From Brevibacterium album DSM 18261 (GTDB lineage: Bacteria > Actinomycetota > Actinomycetes > Actinomycetales > Brevibacteriaceae): DNA of 64,000 bases. Under the pieces are notes generated by a model that ran no database searches, was not told where the DNA came from, and saw only the letters and a program-made list of their open reading frames with translations. Of this stretch, positions 15,606 through 25,025 are shown in pieces. The position numbers were made by a program, and so were the translations under genes. The stretch is taken from the NCBI RefSeq assembly GCF_000426445.1, contig NZ_AUFJ01000010.1, positions 124,001-188,000 on the forward strand, given 5' to 3'. How positions within the stretch are numbered: the stretch's first letter is position 1; every line of letters starts with the position of its first letter.

Positions 15606-17369
15606 TCAGCGTACGGCGCGGTTCACCGCGGAGATGATCGCCTTGAGCGTCGCCCGCGTGATGTTGGGATGCAGACCGGCCCCCCACAGCACGCGATCGC
15701 CCACTGCCAGCTCCACATAGGCCGCAGCGGTCGTGTCCGCACCCGTGCCCACCGCGTGCTCCGTGTAGTCCTGGAGCCGGATGTCCAGATCGAAGCGGTC
15801 GTTGAGGATGTTCACGAGTGCTGCGACAGGGCCGTTGCCGCTGCCCTCGTACGTCCGCTCCTGGCCGTCGACGCGCAGGTCCACCTGGATCCGCTCACCG
15901 TGACGGCCGGCCTCGTCGTCGTCCTCGGCGTGCGCGGACTCCGTGCGCAGCCCGAGGATCTCGAAGCGGCCCCATTTGCTCGCCGCGTCGTCGGAGGGCA
16001 GGTACTCGTCGGAGAAGATGCGCCAGATCTCCTTCGCGGTGACCTCGCCGCCGTTCTCCGTGTGCGACTGCACCACCTTGGAGAACTCCACCTGCATGCG
16101 GCGGGGCGCGTCGAGCCCGTGCTCGCTCTTGAGCAGGTATGTGACGCCGCCCTTGCCGGACTGCGAGTTCACGCGGATGACGGCCTCGTAGCTCCGCCCC
16201 AGGTCCTTGGGGTCCACCGGAAGGTAGGGCATGTCCCATTCCTGCAGGTCAACCGGCACACCGGCCTCGAAGGCATCCTTCTCCCGCTTGGCGAAGGCCT
16301 TGTTGATCGCGTCCTGGTGAGAGCCGGAGAACGAGGTGAAGACCAGGTCTCCGCCGTAGGGGTGCCTCTCGTGCACGCCGATCTGGTTGCAGTGCTCGAC
16401 GGTGTGGATGACCTCGTCGATGTCGGAGAAGTCGAGCTCCGGGTCCACTCCCTGCGAGTACAGGTTGAGCGCCACCGTCACGAGGTCCAGATTGCCCGTG
16501 CGCTCGCCGTTGCCGAACAGGCAGCCCTCGACGCGGTCGGCGCCGGCCATGAGGCCGAGCTCCGCGGCCGCGACGCCGGTGCCGCGGTCGTTGTGCGGGT
16601 GCAGCGAGACGGCGACGTCCTCGCGGTAGGGCATGTTCCGGATGAACCACTCGATCTGGTCCGCATAGGTGTTGGGGGTGCCCCGCTCCACCGTCGCAGG
16701 CAGGTTGACGACCGTCTCGCGACCGGCCGCCGGCTGCCACAGGTCGAGCACCGAGGAGACGACGTCGATCGCGAAGTCCGGCTCCGTGTCCACGAAGATC
16801 TCCGGCGAGTACTGGTACCCGAAGTCCGCATCGCCGAGCATCGACTCCGCGTGCTTCATGACCGCCTGCGTGCCGCGCAGCGCGATGTCGCGGATCTCGT
16901 CGCGGCCGTCCCCGTCGAGGCCGAACACCACCTTGCGGAACACGGGCGCCGTCGCGTTGTACAGGTGCACCGTGGGCATCGCCGCGCCCTGCAGACTCTC
17001 CACGGTCCGCTCGATGAGGTCCTCGCGGGCCTGGGTGAGGACGCTGATGCGGACATCGTCCGGGATCGCGTCCTCCTCGATGATCTGGCGGACGAAGTCG
17101 AAGTCGGGCTGGCTGGCGGCCGGGAAGCCCACCTCGATCTCCTTGAAGCCCAGCTTCACGAGCAGGTCGAACATCCTGCGCTTGCGCTCGACCGTCATGG
17201 GGTCGATGAGCGCCTGGTTGCCGTCGCGCAGATCCGTGGACAGCCAGCGGGGCGCCTTCGTGATCCGCTGGTCCGGCCACGTGCGGTCGCGCATGTCCAG
17301 CTGGATGCGGTCGAAGAACGACTTGTACTTGGAAAACGGCATGCGACTGGGCTTCTGCAGATGAGCCAT
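15606..17369 (-). CDS. leuA: 2-isopropylmalate synthase
   Basis: First committed step of leucine synthesis: condenses acetyl-CoA with 2-ketoisovalerate. 587 residues, the actinobacterial form. TIM-barrel motifs: STDLRDGNQALIDPM (catalytic Arg and metal Asp), KEIEVGFPAASQPDFDF, SLHPHNDRGTGVAAAELGL (metal-binding HxH-type region). The C-terminal LeuA allosteric domain, where leucine binds, spans about residues 450-585. ATG at 17369, with AGGAG 6 nt upstream. The 5' region carries a Leu-codon leader peptide and hairpin, so expression is probably controlled by attenuation in addition to feedback inhibition. Confidence 0.96.
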   Translation of the reverse strand: MAHLQKPSRMPFSKYKSFFDRIQLDMRDRTWPDQRITKAPRWLSTDLRDGNQALIDPMTVERKRRMFDLLVKLGFKEIEVGFPAASQPDFDFVRQIIEEDAIPDDVRISVLTQAREDLIERTVESLQGAAMPTVHLYNATAPVFRKVVFGLDGDGRDEIRDIALRGTQAVMKHAESMLGDADFGYQYSPEIFVDTEPDFAIDVVSSVLDLWQPAAGRETVVNLPATVERGTPNTYADQIEWFIRNMPYREDVAVSLHPHNDRGTGVAAAELGLMAGADRVEGCLFGNGERTGNLDLVTVALNLYSQGVDPELDFSDIDEVIHTVEHCNQIGVHERHPYGGDLVFTSFSGSHQDAINKAFAKREKDAFEAGVPVDLQEWDMPYLPVDPKDLGRSYEAVIRVNSQSGKGGVTYLLKSEHGLDAPRRMQVEFSKVVQSHTENGGEVTAKEIWRIFSDEYLPSDDAASKWGRFEILGLRTESAHAEDDDEAGRHGERIQVDLRVDGQERTYEGSGNGPVAALVNILNDRFDLDIRLQDYTEHAVGTGADTTAAAYVELAVGDRVLWGAGLHPNITRATLKAIISAVNRAVR

Positions 17370-17479
17370 TGCTCTACTCCTGTGTTCGAAGACTGGCGTT
17401 CGTCTCGACGACGAGGCGGCCCGCCCCGATGGGGACCTGCGGTGTCGTCGTGAACCGCGTGCGACCGGCACGGCGAACT

Positions 17480-17520
17480 CCGCGGCGAGGATGCGGCCCT
17501 GTGATCAGGCCTCGCCGCGG
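17480..17520 (-). promoter_or_regulatory. leuA attenuator hairpin
   Basis: CCTCGCCGCGG (17510-17520 on the + strand) is complementary to CCGCGGCGAGG (17480-17490). In the mRNA the 5' arm overlaps codons 10-14 of the leader peptide, so ribosome position on the Leu codons would decide whether it can fold. A small inner CCTG/CAGG stem is also possible. Two further short inverted repeats lie between this and leuA. Confidence 0.7.
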
Positions 17521-17549
17521 CAGCTAAGGAGGAGCAGTCCGTAGGACAT
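17505..17549 (-). CDS. leuL: leuA leader peptide (attenuator peptide)
   Basis: A 14-residue open frame reading MSYGLLLLSCRGEA, with four consecutive Leu codons (CTG CTC CTC CTT), located 136 nt before leuA on the same strand. Scarcity of charged Leu-tRNA should stall the ribosome at codons 5-8 and change folding of the following hairpin. TATAGT lies 7 nt before the ATG and no ribosome-binding site is seen, so the transcript probably begins at the leader AUG. Leu-rich leaders of this kind are known or predicted upstream of leuA in several actinobacteria. Confidence 0.88.
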   Translation of the reverse strand: MSYGLLLLSCRGEA

Positions 17550-17556
17550 GCCCGTC

Positions 17557-17585
17557 ACTATAGTGCCGCGGCTCACCTCGCACAG
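17557..17585 (-). promoter_or_regulatory. leuL-leuA promoter
   Basis: On the minus strand TATAGT (17562-17557) is a near-consensus -10, preceded by a 17-nt spacer and CTGTGC (17585-17580). Transcription would start at the leuL ATG. Confidence 0.65.
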
Positions 17586-17633
17586 CTCACTGTCCGCATA
17601 TCGGACCCGGGACGGGGGCGCGGCGAGGCGCGG

Positions 17634-18719
17634 TCAGGGCTGATCGAAGGTCGCGCCCGCACGGGCGAGGAGGAAGCCGGCGCCGGTCTCCTCCGATTCA
17701 CAGCGCACCCCGCGCTCCGTGGACTCGCAGCGCATCCCGTGCGCGCTGACGCTCTCCCCGTACTCGAGCGTGTCCCCGCCGACGGGGAAGGACGCCTCGG
17801 TGCACGAGAACCCCGCACCCTCCCGGTTGGCGACGATGATGGAGCCCCACTCCTCCATCTCGCAGGAGTCCGGGGCCTGGGGCGGCTCGAAGTCCCCCGA
17901 CCTGATGATGCAGCGGGCGCGCTCCTCGTCGATGGTGCATCCGATGTTGCCCGAGGGCGTGACGAAGGCCTCCGCGGCGCCGTCCGCAGGAGCCTCGGTC
18001 TCCCCCGTGACGAGCTCGTCACCGCCGCCGTCCTCGGTCTCCGCCGGCACGGGCGGTGCGGGCACCGACTCCGCCTGCCGGTCTCCCCCGGTCACGACGT
18101 CGTAGACGATCCAGCCGCCCACCCCGCACACGACGAGCGCGGCGACGACGATGGCGATCACGGCGAGAGCGGGCATCCCCCGCCGTCGAGGAGCAGCCTC
18201 GGCCTTCCCTGCACCGGCCTGCCCGGCACCGGCACCGGCAGCACCTCCCGCGAACAGGGCGCCTCCGGCAGACTGGGCGCCTCCCGCGGGCACGGCACCG
18301 GCGTACGGCACCTGGCTGCCGTGCTGCGCCTGGCCCGGATGCTGCGGTGAGTGCGCCGGGGCGACCGCCGGCGGAGACGGGAACGTCTCCCGGCCCGAAC
18401 CGGGCGCAGGCTGCGGGGCCTGCGGATGGGGCCGGAAGACTCCGGGCGGTGCCTGCTCACGGGCATAGGCCTCATCGCCGGCGCCCGCGCGCCGGGTCGT
18501 CTGCGGCCCCGTCTCTCCTCCGCGCGGACCGTCGAGCTCGTCGAGATGGGACTCGGCGGCGATCTGGCGGAGCTCGTCCATCGACAGCATCCGCGTCGAC
18601 TCTCCGGCGTCCTGTCCGCCGCCCACGTACAGCTGGGTCGTGAGCGATTCGTCCTGCTCGCCGGCCTGCGGCGGCGTCCGGCGAGGCGGCGGGTGCTGCG
18701 GAGGAGGTGGTACAGACAT
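17634..18719 (-). CDS. Pro/Ala-rich single-pass membrane protein with extracellular six-Cys domain (DUF6636-like)
   Basis: 361 residues. Residues 1-180 form a low-complexity Pro/Gly/Ala-rich cytoplasmic region. One transmembrane helix follows (about 183-208, ALAVIAIVVAALVVCGVGG), then an acidic linker and a C-terminal extracytoplasmic domain (about 250-361) with evenly placed Cys: NIGCTIDEERARC, DSCEMEEWGS, FSCTEASF, MRCESTERGVRC. This matches a family of secreted actinobacterial proteins starting PSGNIGC (DUF6636 as I recall it). Function unknown; its disulfide-rich domain probably acts at the cell surface. Divergent from the L,D-transpeptidase gene, which may share its control region. Confidence 0.7.
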   Translation of the reverse strand: MSVPPPPQHPPPRRTPPQAGEQDESLTTQLYVGGGQDAGESTRMLSMDELRQIAAESHLDELDGPRGGETGPQTTRRAGAGDEAYAREQAPPGVFRPHPQAPQPAPGSGRETFPSPPAVAPAHSPQHPGQAQHGSQVPYAGAVPAGGAQSAGGALFAGGAAGAGAGQAGAGKAEAAPRRRGMPALAVIAIVVAALVVCGVGGWIVYDVVTGGDRQAESVPAPPVPAETEDGGGDELVTGETEAPADGAAEAFVTPSGNIGCTIDEERARCIIRSGDFEPPQAPDSCEMEEWGSIIVANREGAGFSCTEASFPVGGDTLEYGESVSAHGMRCESTERGVRCESEETGAGFLLARAGATFDQP

Positions 18720-18823
18720 AGTGCCGACATCTTACGCGGAGCCTCCCCCACCCGCCCTCAGGAGAAGGTCAGCAGGCGGTGCGGCGGCTGTCCTCCGCCG
18801 CGGGGAGATGCGAGACTGGTGCC

Positions 18824-19615
18824 ATGCGCGCATCCGGCATCCGTCTCGCATCCGCCTCCGCCGTCGTCGCCGGCGCGGCCGCGGGCATCCTCGCCTCCAC
18901 CACGGCATTCGCGGTGGGGGCCTCGAGCTTCGCCGCGCCCGCGCAGCGCGCGCCGAACGGCTTCGCAGCTCCCTCCCAGCTCCAGCCGAAGGCGGCGGAC
19001 GAGAACGCAGAGCCCGCCGCCGGAGCGCTCGGGCGCCCCACCGGGCTGGGCGAGGAGACCTTCGCCCAGGTGCCCGCGGACACAACGCAGCTCATCGTGG
19101 TCTCCGCCGAGGACCGGAGCGCCACGGAGTCCTCCCTCGTCCTCTGGGAGCGGGAGGAGGACGGCTGGACCGCCGGCCGGGGCTGGGAGGTCACGAACGG
19201 GGAGAACGGCTGGCGGGAGGATCGCCGCGAGGGTGACAGGACGACTCCCGAGGGCGTGTTCTCGCTCAGCGATGCCGGCGGCTACCTCGACGATCCCGGA
19301 ACCGACCTGCCCTACTACCAGGATGCCGGGCTGCGCAGCGGTGCCGAAGCCGTCTACGGAGACGGCTACCAGCGCGTCTTCGACTACGTCATCGCGATCG
19401 ACTACAACCGCAGGACCGGGGTCGCGCCCACGGAGAACACCCGGCCGGAGGGCTGGGACAAGGGCGGCAAGATCTGGCTGCACGTGGAGCACTCGAGCCC
19501 CACCCGCGGCTGCGTGTCCATGCCCGCAGAGGACCTCCGCTTCCTCCTCGAGGAGCTCGAGACGGACCGCAGCCCGCACATCGCGATGGGCAGTGCGGAG
19601 TACTTGGAGCAGTGA
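18824..19615 (+). CDS. exported L,D-transpeptidase (YkuD) family protein
   Basis: 263 residues. N-terminal signal sequence (residues about 1-37, VVAGAAAGILASTTAFAVGA). The C-terminal catalytic segment IWLHVEHSSPTRGCVSMP carries the YkuD His, Ser and nucleophile Cys in the HX14-17[S/T]HGC-like arrangement, here S-x3-RGC. The upstream REGDRTTPEGVFSL is also typical. This group (YkuD with the LIVVSA/WEVTNGENG layout) forms or edits 3-3 peptidoglycan crosslinks, or is a putative murein hydrolase-like variant. ATG at 18824; no clear Shine-Dalgarno. It may share an operon with the RibD-C reductase 28 nt downstream, though the functions look unrelated. Confidence 0.85.
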   Translation: MRASGIRLASASAVVAGAAAGILASTTAFAVGASSFAAPAQRAPNGFAAPSQLQPKAADENAEPAAGALGRPTGLGEETFAQVPADTTQLIVVSAEDRSATESSLVLWEREEDGWTAGRGWEVTNGENGWREDRREGDRTTPEGVFSLSDAGGYLDDPGTDLPYYQDAGLRSGAEAVYGDGYQRVFDYVIAIDYNRRTGVAPTENTRPEGWDKGGKIWLHVEHSSPTRGCVSMPAEDLRFLLEELETDRSPHIAMGSAEYLEQ

Positions 19616-19643
19616 CGGCGACGAGCACAGGAGCACTTCGATC

Positions 19644-20531
19644 ATGAGCACACGACAGCAGGGCACCCCCCTCACCCTCGTCCTGCCCGAGCACCGCCCC
19701 TACCCGCCCGAGGCCGATGAGGCCGGCCTCATCGACCTCTACTCCGATCTCTCCCGCGCCCCGCGCCGGCCGAGCGGCACCGCACCGGCCGGGACCTGGG
19801 TGCGGGCGAACATGGTCGCCTCGCTCGACGGCCAGGTCGTGGGCGGGGACGGGCGGTCCGGCACCATCTCCTCCCCCGCGGACAAGCGGGTCTTCTCCGT
19901 GCTGCGCTCGCTCGCCGATGCCGTCGTCGTGGGCGGGCGCACGGCCCGCACGGAGCGCTACACGCGGCTGAGCGCCAAGCGCGCGCACCAGGCGCAGAGG
20001 CGCGCGCGGGGCCAGGCCCCCGCCCCCGTGCTCGTGCTCGTCTCGCGCTCCGGCGACGTCGACCTCGACCGGCTCGACGAGGCCGGCACCTCCGCCGTCC
20101 TCGTGCACGCGGCGGGTGCGCACATGCCCGAGGCCAGGGTGAGGGAGGTCCGTGCACGGCTGGGCGCGGACTCGCTCGTCCTCCACGAGGACGAGGTGTC
20201 CCCCCGCGAGATCCTGCGCGATCTCGCCGCCCGCGGACTGCACAGCATCGTCCACGAGGGCGGACCGGGCGTACTCGGTGCATGGACGGCCGCCGGGTGC
20301 CTCGATGAGCTGTGCCTCACCGTCTCACCCGTGCTCACGGGGCGCCCGCACCCGCAGGGGCAGCCGCACGGGAGCGATCAGCCGCGACCGGGCGCACCGG
20401 GGGCTGCGGGCCCTCCGCGCTCGATCCTCGGCGATGCCGAACTGCCGGGAGCGCAGGGCGCCGTCCCGCTGAGCGTCCTCACCGACGGCACGACGCTCAT
20501 CCAGCGCTGGGGGCTGGCTCCCGCACCCTGA
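19644..20531 (+). CDS. RibD C-terminal domain (dihydrofolate reductase-like) protein
   Basis: 295 residues. NADPH-dependent reductase fold of the pyrimidine-reductase half of RibD: WVRANMVASLDGQVVGGDGR, LRSLADAVVVGGRTARTERY, and HSIVHEGGPGVLGAWTAAGCLDEL, the (H/E)GG motif that binds the ribityl/NADPH side. The deaminase half is absent, and no riboflavin genes are nearby. ATG at 19644, with CAGGAG upstream. An insertion near residue 245 is Pro/Gly-rich. The last 35 nt overlap the convergent hydrolase. Physiological substrate unknown. Confidence 0.85.
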   Translation: MSTRQQGTPLTLVLPEHRPYPPEADEAGLIDLYSDLSRAPRRPSGTAPAGTWVRANMVASLDGQVVGGDGRSGTISSPADKRVFSVLRSLADAVVVGGRTARTERYTRLSAKRAHQAQRRARGQAPAPVLVLVSRSGDVDLDRLDEAGTSAVLVHAAGAHMPEARVREVRARLGADSLVLHEDEVSPREILRDLAARGLHSIVHEGGPGVLGAWTAAGCLDELCLTVSPVLTGRPHPQGQPHGSDQPRPGAPGAAGPPRSILGDAELPGAQGAVPLSVLTDGTTLIQRWGLAPAP

Positions 20532-21744
20532 GCTTGGCCTCGAGGAAGTTGGCGACATCGTCCTCCCAGCGCTCGGGGTCGACGTTCCACTCCTTGGTGT
20601 GCGCGGCCGTGTCGTAGTGCGGCATCGTCACGAGGTCCGAGCGCACCCGCGCCAGCGCGTGCGAGGGGCCGGCGGGCACGAAGTCGTCGTCCTCGGAGTG
20701 GATGAGGAGCACCGGCAGATCCAGCTCGGCCGCCCGCGTCACCCAGTCCATCCGGTCGAGGTCCAGCGGCGTCTCGAGACCCGTGAAGGGGCGCGCCCAG
20801 GGCCGGGAGATCATGTCGAGGGTGAGCCGGGCGATGGGCGTGGGCAGATAGTTGATGCGCGCCTGGTTGTCGAGCACGTCGTACCAGTCCACGACAGGCC
20901 CGTCGAGCACCAGGCCCGCGATGAAGCCGCGATTGCGCCCGCGCGAGGCCGCCTGGAACGCGATCGCCCCGCCCATCGACCAGCCGAACACCACGACCCT
21001 GGCCGCGCCGTGGGCCAGCGCGTAGTCGATCGCGACGTCCACATCGAACCACTCGGTGTCGCCCAGCCCGTAGCGCGCGGCGGCGCTCGTCCTCACCTCG
21101 GGATCGTTGCGATAGGACATCGCGATCGCCGGCACGCCCAGGGCGTCGAGGGTGCGCGCGGCCCGCAGCGTCTCCGAGCGCGTGGCCCCGCGCCCGTGCA
21201 CCATCACCGCCCAGGTGTCCGCGGGCTCCGCGGCCGAGGTGGGGAGCAGCCAGGCCGGCAGCTCCCCCACGTCCGAGTGCAGGGTGATGTCCTCGTACGG
21301 CACCCCGGTCTGCGAGGGGTGGGTGAACACCGAGCCCGTCCACTTCCCCCAGCGGGCACGGCGCAGATCGCCGGAGGTGACGGACTCCACGGCGCGGGCC
21401 ACGGTGCGCGAGGCCGGATCGTACTCGAGGATCTCGCCGATCCTGGCGTGCCCCGCACCGCCCGCGAACATGAGGCCGTAGATGCCCGGCAGGATCGTGT
21501 CCTCGGTGGCGGGGAGCTGGACGACGAGGTCGTCGTCGAAACCGGAGACGTGCAGGATCTCGAGGTCCTCGGGCCGGTTCTCCGGCACCACGATCCTCCG
21601 TGCGAAGTAGACAGCGAGGCCGGAGGAGGCGATCGACACGAGCGCCGCCGCTCCCGCCCCCGCGGCCAGGGCGGTGCTCGCGATGCGGACCGCCCGGTCT
21701 GCGCGCTGCTCCGTGCGTCCTGGCTCCGTGCGTCTCGGGCTCAT
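20497..21744 (-). CDS. membrane-anchored alpha/beta hydrolase
   Basis: 415 residues. An N-terminal hydrophobic segment (about 20-48) anchors it to the membrane. The alpha/beta-hydrolase catalytic residues are visible: nucleophile elbow VFGWSMGGAIAFQA, Asp in LLIHSEDDDFVP, His in DTAAHTKEW. Oxyanion-region motif VMVHGRGATRSET. Probably an esterase or peptidase of the DUF-type BEM46-like group; the substrate is unknown. TAGGAT lies 6 nt before the ATG on the minus strand (21756-21751), so the mRNA may be leaderless. It shares a 90-nt divergent control region with msrB and overlaps the RibD-C gene 3' end by 35 nt. Confidence 0.85.
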   Translation of the reverse strand: MSPRRTEPGRTEQRADRAVRIASTALAAGAGAAALVSIASSGLAVYFARRIVVPENRPEDLEILHVSGFDDDLVVQLPATEDTILPGIYGLMFAGGAGHARIGEILEYDPASRTVARAVESVTSGDLRRARWGKWTGSVFTHPSQTGVPYEDITLHSDVGELPAWLLPTSAAEPADTWAVMVHGRGATRSETLRAARTLDALGVPAIAMSYRNDPEVRTSAAARYGLGDTEWFDVDVAIDYALAHGAARVVVFGWSMGGAIAFQAASRGRNRGFIAGLVLDGPVVDWYDVLDNQARINYLPTPIARLTLDMISRPWARPFTGLETPLDLDRMDWVTRAAELDLPVLLIHSEDDDFVPAGPSHALARVRSDLVTMPHYDTAAHTKEWNVDPERWEDDVANFLEAKLRVREPAPSAG

Positions 21745-21834
21745 GGGACCATCCTATGCATCGGGAACACCCGGCCCGCACCCGTGGTTATCCTGGCATC
21801 GGAAACGCGCAGCACCCGCAGACGGAGGCACCCC

Positions 21835-22299
21835 ATGGACGACGCACGCACTGCCGATCCCCGCACCCGGACGGAGGCGGACTGGCGGGAGATCCTCTCC
21901 CCGGAGGAGTACCACGTGCTGCGCGAGGCCGGCACCGAACGCCCCTTCTCCGGCGAGTACGAGACCGAGACCGCCGAGGGCGCGTACGCCTGCCGCGCGT
22001 GCGGTGCCGAACTCTTCCGCTCGGAGGCGAAGTTCGATGCACACTGCGGCTGGCCGTCGTTCTTCGCTCCGCTGGCCGAGGACCGCGTCCGCTACCTCAA
22101 GGACACGTCGATGGGCGTCGAGCGCATCGAGGTCCGCTGCGCGTCATGCGATTCGCACATGGGCCACGTGTTCGGCGGGGAGGGCTTCCCCACGCCGACG
22201 GACCTGCGCTACTGCATCAACTCCATCAGCCTGCGCCTCGTGGCCGACGCCGGGCAGCCCGAGCGCGCCGGGGACCAGGACGGGACCGCGGAGGCATGA
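21835..22299 (+). CDS. msrB: peptide-methionine (R)-S-oxide reductase
   Basis: Repairs methionine-R-sulfoxide in proteins using thioredoxin. 154 residues. Two structural zinc CxxC pairs (CRACGAELF and CASCDSHMGHVF), catalytic Cys in LRYCINSISLRL, and the conserved FDAHCGWPSFF. ATG at 21835, with GACGGAGG upstream. The 3' end overlaps the following acetyltransferase by ATGA, so the two form an operon. Confidence 0.95.
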   Translation: MDDARTADPRTRTEADWREILSPEEYHVLREAGTERPFSGEYETETAEGAYACRACGAELFRSEAKFDAHCGWPSFFAPLAEDRVRYLKDTSMGVERIEVRCASCDSHMGHVFGGEGFPTPTDLRYCINSISLRLVADAGQPERAGDQDGTAEA

Positions 22300-22883
22300 G
22301 GGCCGCGCACGGCGAGTGGGTGCGCGCGAGCTTCGACGCGCTCACCGCCGGTGAGCTCTACGGCCTCCTCCAGCTGCGCAGCCGGGTCTTCGTGGTCGAG
22401 CAGGACTGCGCGTTCCTCGACCTCGACGGCGTGGACACCCTCGCAGGGACCGAGCATCTGTTCCTGCCCCAGCCCCCGCGGGCGGCCCGGGACTCCCACG
22501 GCGCGGCCGCCGGCGTCTCCCTGGAGCCGGCCGCCTATGCCCGCATCCTCCCGGAGGGGTTCGCGGACGGTCCCGCCGCCGCCCCGGGGGCACGCAGCGT
22601 CGGCCGGGTGGTCACGGATCCCGCGGCCCGGGGCGGCGGCCTCGGGCACCTCCTCATGGAGCAGGTCGTGGCCCTCCACGGGCACGCGGACCTCACGCTC
22701 AACGCGCAGGCGCACCTGGCCGGCTTCTACGGCCGCCACGGCTTCGCCCCCTCCGGCGAGGGCTTCGACGAGGACGGCATCCCGCACGTCCCCATGCTCC
22801 GCCCGGGCACCGCGGCGGCGCAGGCGGTGCCCGCCCGGCCCGCGCCTGCCCGGGCGGAGGAGCCGCTCAGCGCCAGGCGGTGA
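22296..22883 (+). CDS. GNAT acetyltransferase (ElaA-like)
   Basis: 195 residues. The N-terminal [22 protein letters not shown] is the ElaA hallmark, and [21 protein letters not shown] is the acetyl-CoA pyrophosphate-binding motif [25 protein letters not shown] closes the fold. An Ala/Pro-rich tail follows. Its start overlaps the msrB stop by 4 nt. Convergent with hemQ, 17-nt overlap. The acceptor is unknown. Confidence 0.88.
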   Translation: MRAAHGEWVRASFDALTAGELYGLLQLRSRVFVVEQDCAFLDLDGVDTLAGTEHLFLPQPPRAARDSHGAAAGVSLEPAAYARILPEGFADGPAAAPGARSVGRVVTDPAARGGGLGHLLMEQVVALHGHADLTLNAQAHLAGFYGRHGFAPSGEGFDEDGIPHVPMLRPGTAAAQAVPARPAPARAEEPLSARR

Positions 22884-23577
22884 TGATGTCCTGGAGCGGG
22901 CGGCGCGGGCCGGTGAAGAAGGGGATCTCCTCGCGCACGTGGAGACGGGCCTTCGTGTCGCGGAGATCGCGCATGAGGTCGACGATCCGGTCCAGGCGCG
23001 CGGCCTCGAAGGCGAGCACCCACTCGTAGTCGCCCAGGGCGAACGCTGCCAGGGTGTTGGCCTTGACGTCCTTGTAGCCGGCCGCGGCCATGCCGTGGTC
23101 GCGGAGCATCGCGGAGCGCTCCTCGGGCGGGAGCAGGTACCACTCGTAGGACCGGACGAAGGGGTACACGCAGACGTAGTCCCCGGCCTCGTCGTCCGTG
23201 AGCAGCGCGGGGAGGTGGGACTTGTTGAACTCGGAGGGCCGGTGCATCGCCATCGCCGACCACACCGGCTCCAGCGCCGCGCCCAGCTCCGTGCGGCGGA
23301 CGGCGGCATAGGCCTCCTGGACCGCCTCGACGGTGGGCGCGTGCCACCAGAACATGATGTCCGCATCCGCCCGGAAGGCGGAGACGTCGTAGATGCCGCG
23401 GACCACGAGGCCCTTCTCCGCGGCCGGGGCCAGCGCCGCGTCGACCTCCGCGACGAGGGCCGCGCGGTCGGCCGAGCCGAGTTCGCCGGAGACGGCGAAG
23501 ACCGAATAGGCGACGTAGCGGGTCTCCTGGTTGAGCCGCTCGACCTGTTCCTGGGTGGGCTGGGTGTAGTCGCTCAT
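22867..23577 (-). CDS. hemQ: coproheme decarboxylase (HemQ/ChdC)
   Basis: Last step of the coproporphyrin-dependent haem pathway: two oxidative decarboxylations of coproheme to haem b. 236 residues, chlorite-dismutase fold. Actinobacterial hallmarks: [10 protein letters not shown] with the catalytic Tyr, [12 protein letters not shown] with the proximal His, and [14 protein letters not shown]. Its ATG overlaps the hemY stop (ATGA), so hemE-hemY-hemQ form a coupled operon. Confidence 0.95.
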   Translation of the reverse strand: MSDYTQPTQEQVERLNQETRYVAYSVFAVSGELGSADRAALVAEVDAALAPAAEKGLVVRGIYDVSAFRADADIMFWWHAPTVEAVQEAYAAVRRTELGAALEPVWSAMAMHRPSEFNKSHLPALLTDDEAGDYVCVYPFVRSYEWYLLPPEERSAMLRDHGMAAAGYKDVKANTLAAFALGDYEWVLAFEAARLDRIVDLMRDLRDTKARLHVREEIPFFTGPRRPLQDIITAWR

Positions 23578-25025
23578 GCGTGCTCCTTCGTGTCGGATGC
23601 GGATGGGAGGTCTGCGAGGACGCGGGCGGCGGTCGCCCGCGCGCGGGCGATGCAGGCGGGAATGCCCACACCGTCGAGGTAGCTGCCCGTCAGCGACAGC
23701 CCGGGCACCGCGGCCGCCGAGGCGTCGAGCGCGGCGACGAGATCGGCGTGGCCCGGCGCGTACTGCGGCAGGGCGCGGTCCCAGCGCCGGACCTCCGCGT
23801 GCAGGAGGTCGCCCCTGTAGCCGGTCGCCTCCCGCCATTCTTCCACCGCCTGCGCGGCGAGCTCGGAATCCGGCCGCGACTGCCAGGAGGCGTCTCCGGC
23901 GCGTCCGAGGCTCATGCGGACCACGTGCCGGCCGGCGGGCAGGGCCGCGGCCAGCCAGGGCCATTTGTTCGAGGAGAAGGTCGAGGCCTTCACCAGCGTC
24001 CCGTGCGCGGGCGGGACGAGGAACCCCGAGCCTGTGAGGCCGCCGCCGGGTGCGGGCCCGTCCTCGAGCACCGCGGTGACGACGGCGGAGGAGGCGTGTT
24101 CGATGCCGGACAGCAGCGCGGCCGTCCCAGGCGCCTCCTCGGCCAGGAGGGCGCCGGCGGCCCACGCCGGGACGGCGAGCACGATGTGGTCGTACTCCTC
24201 GACCCCCTCGGCGGTGCGCACCGTCGCCGGGCCCTCGCCGCTCACCGTGACCGCCTCGACCGCCGCCGAGGTGCGCAGCTCGGCCCCGAGCTCCTCGAGC
24301 CGGGCCGCACAGGCGGTCACGAGACCCGCGATGCCGCCTGCGAGCGAGCAGAAGACCGGCTCCTCGCCGGTGCCTCCCGAGGCTCCGGGGATGCCCGCGC
24401 CCTGCGTCCGGGTCCGCGCCGCGAGCACCTCGCGCACCGCGGTGAGCACCGAGGTGCCCTGCCGGGCGGCGGGCAGCAGGGCGGGCACCGTCGCCGCGAG
24501 GGAGAGCGACCGGCAGCGGCCGGCGTAGACGCCGCCGATGAGCGGGTCGACGAGCGTGTCGACGACCTCGTCGCCGAGGCGCTCGGCGAGGAAGCCGCCG
24601 CACGAGACGTCGCCGGCGTGCGGCGGGGTGAGCGTCTCCGCGGCGACCCGGGCGGCGCCGGCCGCGCTGAGCACGCCCTCGAGTGCGGCGGGATCGCCGG
24701 GCACGCCCATGAGCGTGCCGCGCGGGATCGGGCGCAGCCCCTTCCGCGTGAGGATCTGCGAGCCGTGCTCCGTCGACGGATGCACGGGGCGCAGGCCGAG
24801 CTCCGCCATGAGCGCGCGCGTCTCCGGACGGCGGTGCAGGGAGGCCTCCGCGCCCTCGTCCGCGCCGCCGGGCAGGTGCCCGCCCAGCTCAGTGCGGGAG
24901 AGGCAGCCGCCGAGGCGCTCCCGGCCCTCGTAGACGGTGACCTCCGCACCGGCCTCGGCAAGGGCGAGAGCCGTCACGAGCCCGGAGATGCCGCCGCCGA
25001 CGACGGCCGCACGGGCCTCGGGCAT
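23574..25025 (-). CDS. hemY: coproporphyrinogen III oxidase (HemY/CgoX type)
   Basis: FAD-dependent six-electron oxidation of coproporphyrinogen III to coproporphyrin III in the Gram-positive pathway (historically called protoporphyrinogen oxidase). 483 residues. N-terminal dinucleotide-binding [21 protein letters not shown] followed by [11 protein letters not shown]. The C-terminal FAD segment [19 protein letters not shown] is intact. A Gly/Thr-rich loop (about residues 200-215) looks extended. The start ATG shares one base with the hemE stop codon (TGATG). Confidence 0.94.
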   Translation of the reverse strand: MPEARAAVVGGGISGLVTALALAEAGAEVTVYEGRERLGGCLSRTELGGHLPGGADEGAEASLHRRPETRALMAELGLRPVHPSTEHGSQILTRKGLRPIPRGTLMGVPGDPAALEGVLSAAGAARVAAETLTPPHAGDVSCGGFLAERLGDEVVDTLVDPLIGGVYAGRCRSLSLAATVPALLPAARQGTSVLTAVREVLAARTRTQGAGIPGASGGTGEEPVFCSLAGGIAGLVTACAARLEELGAELRTSAAVEAVTVSGEGPATVRTAEGVEEYDHIVLAVPAWAAGALLAEEAPGTAALLSGIEHASSAVVTAVLEDGPAPGGGLTGSGFLVPPAHGTLVKASTFSSNKWPWLAAALPAGRHVVRMSLGRAGDASWQSRPDSELAAQAVEEWREATGYRGDLLHAEVRRWDRALPQYAPGHADLVAALDASAAAVPGLSLTGSYLDGVGIPACIARARATAARVLADLPSASDTKEHA

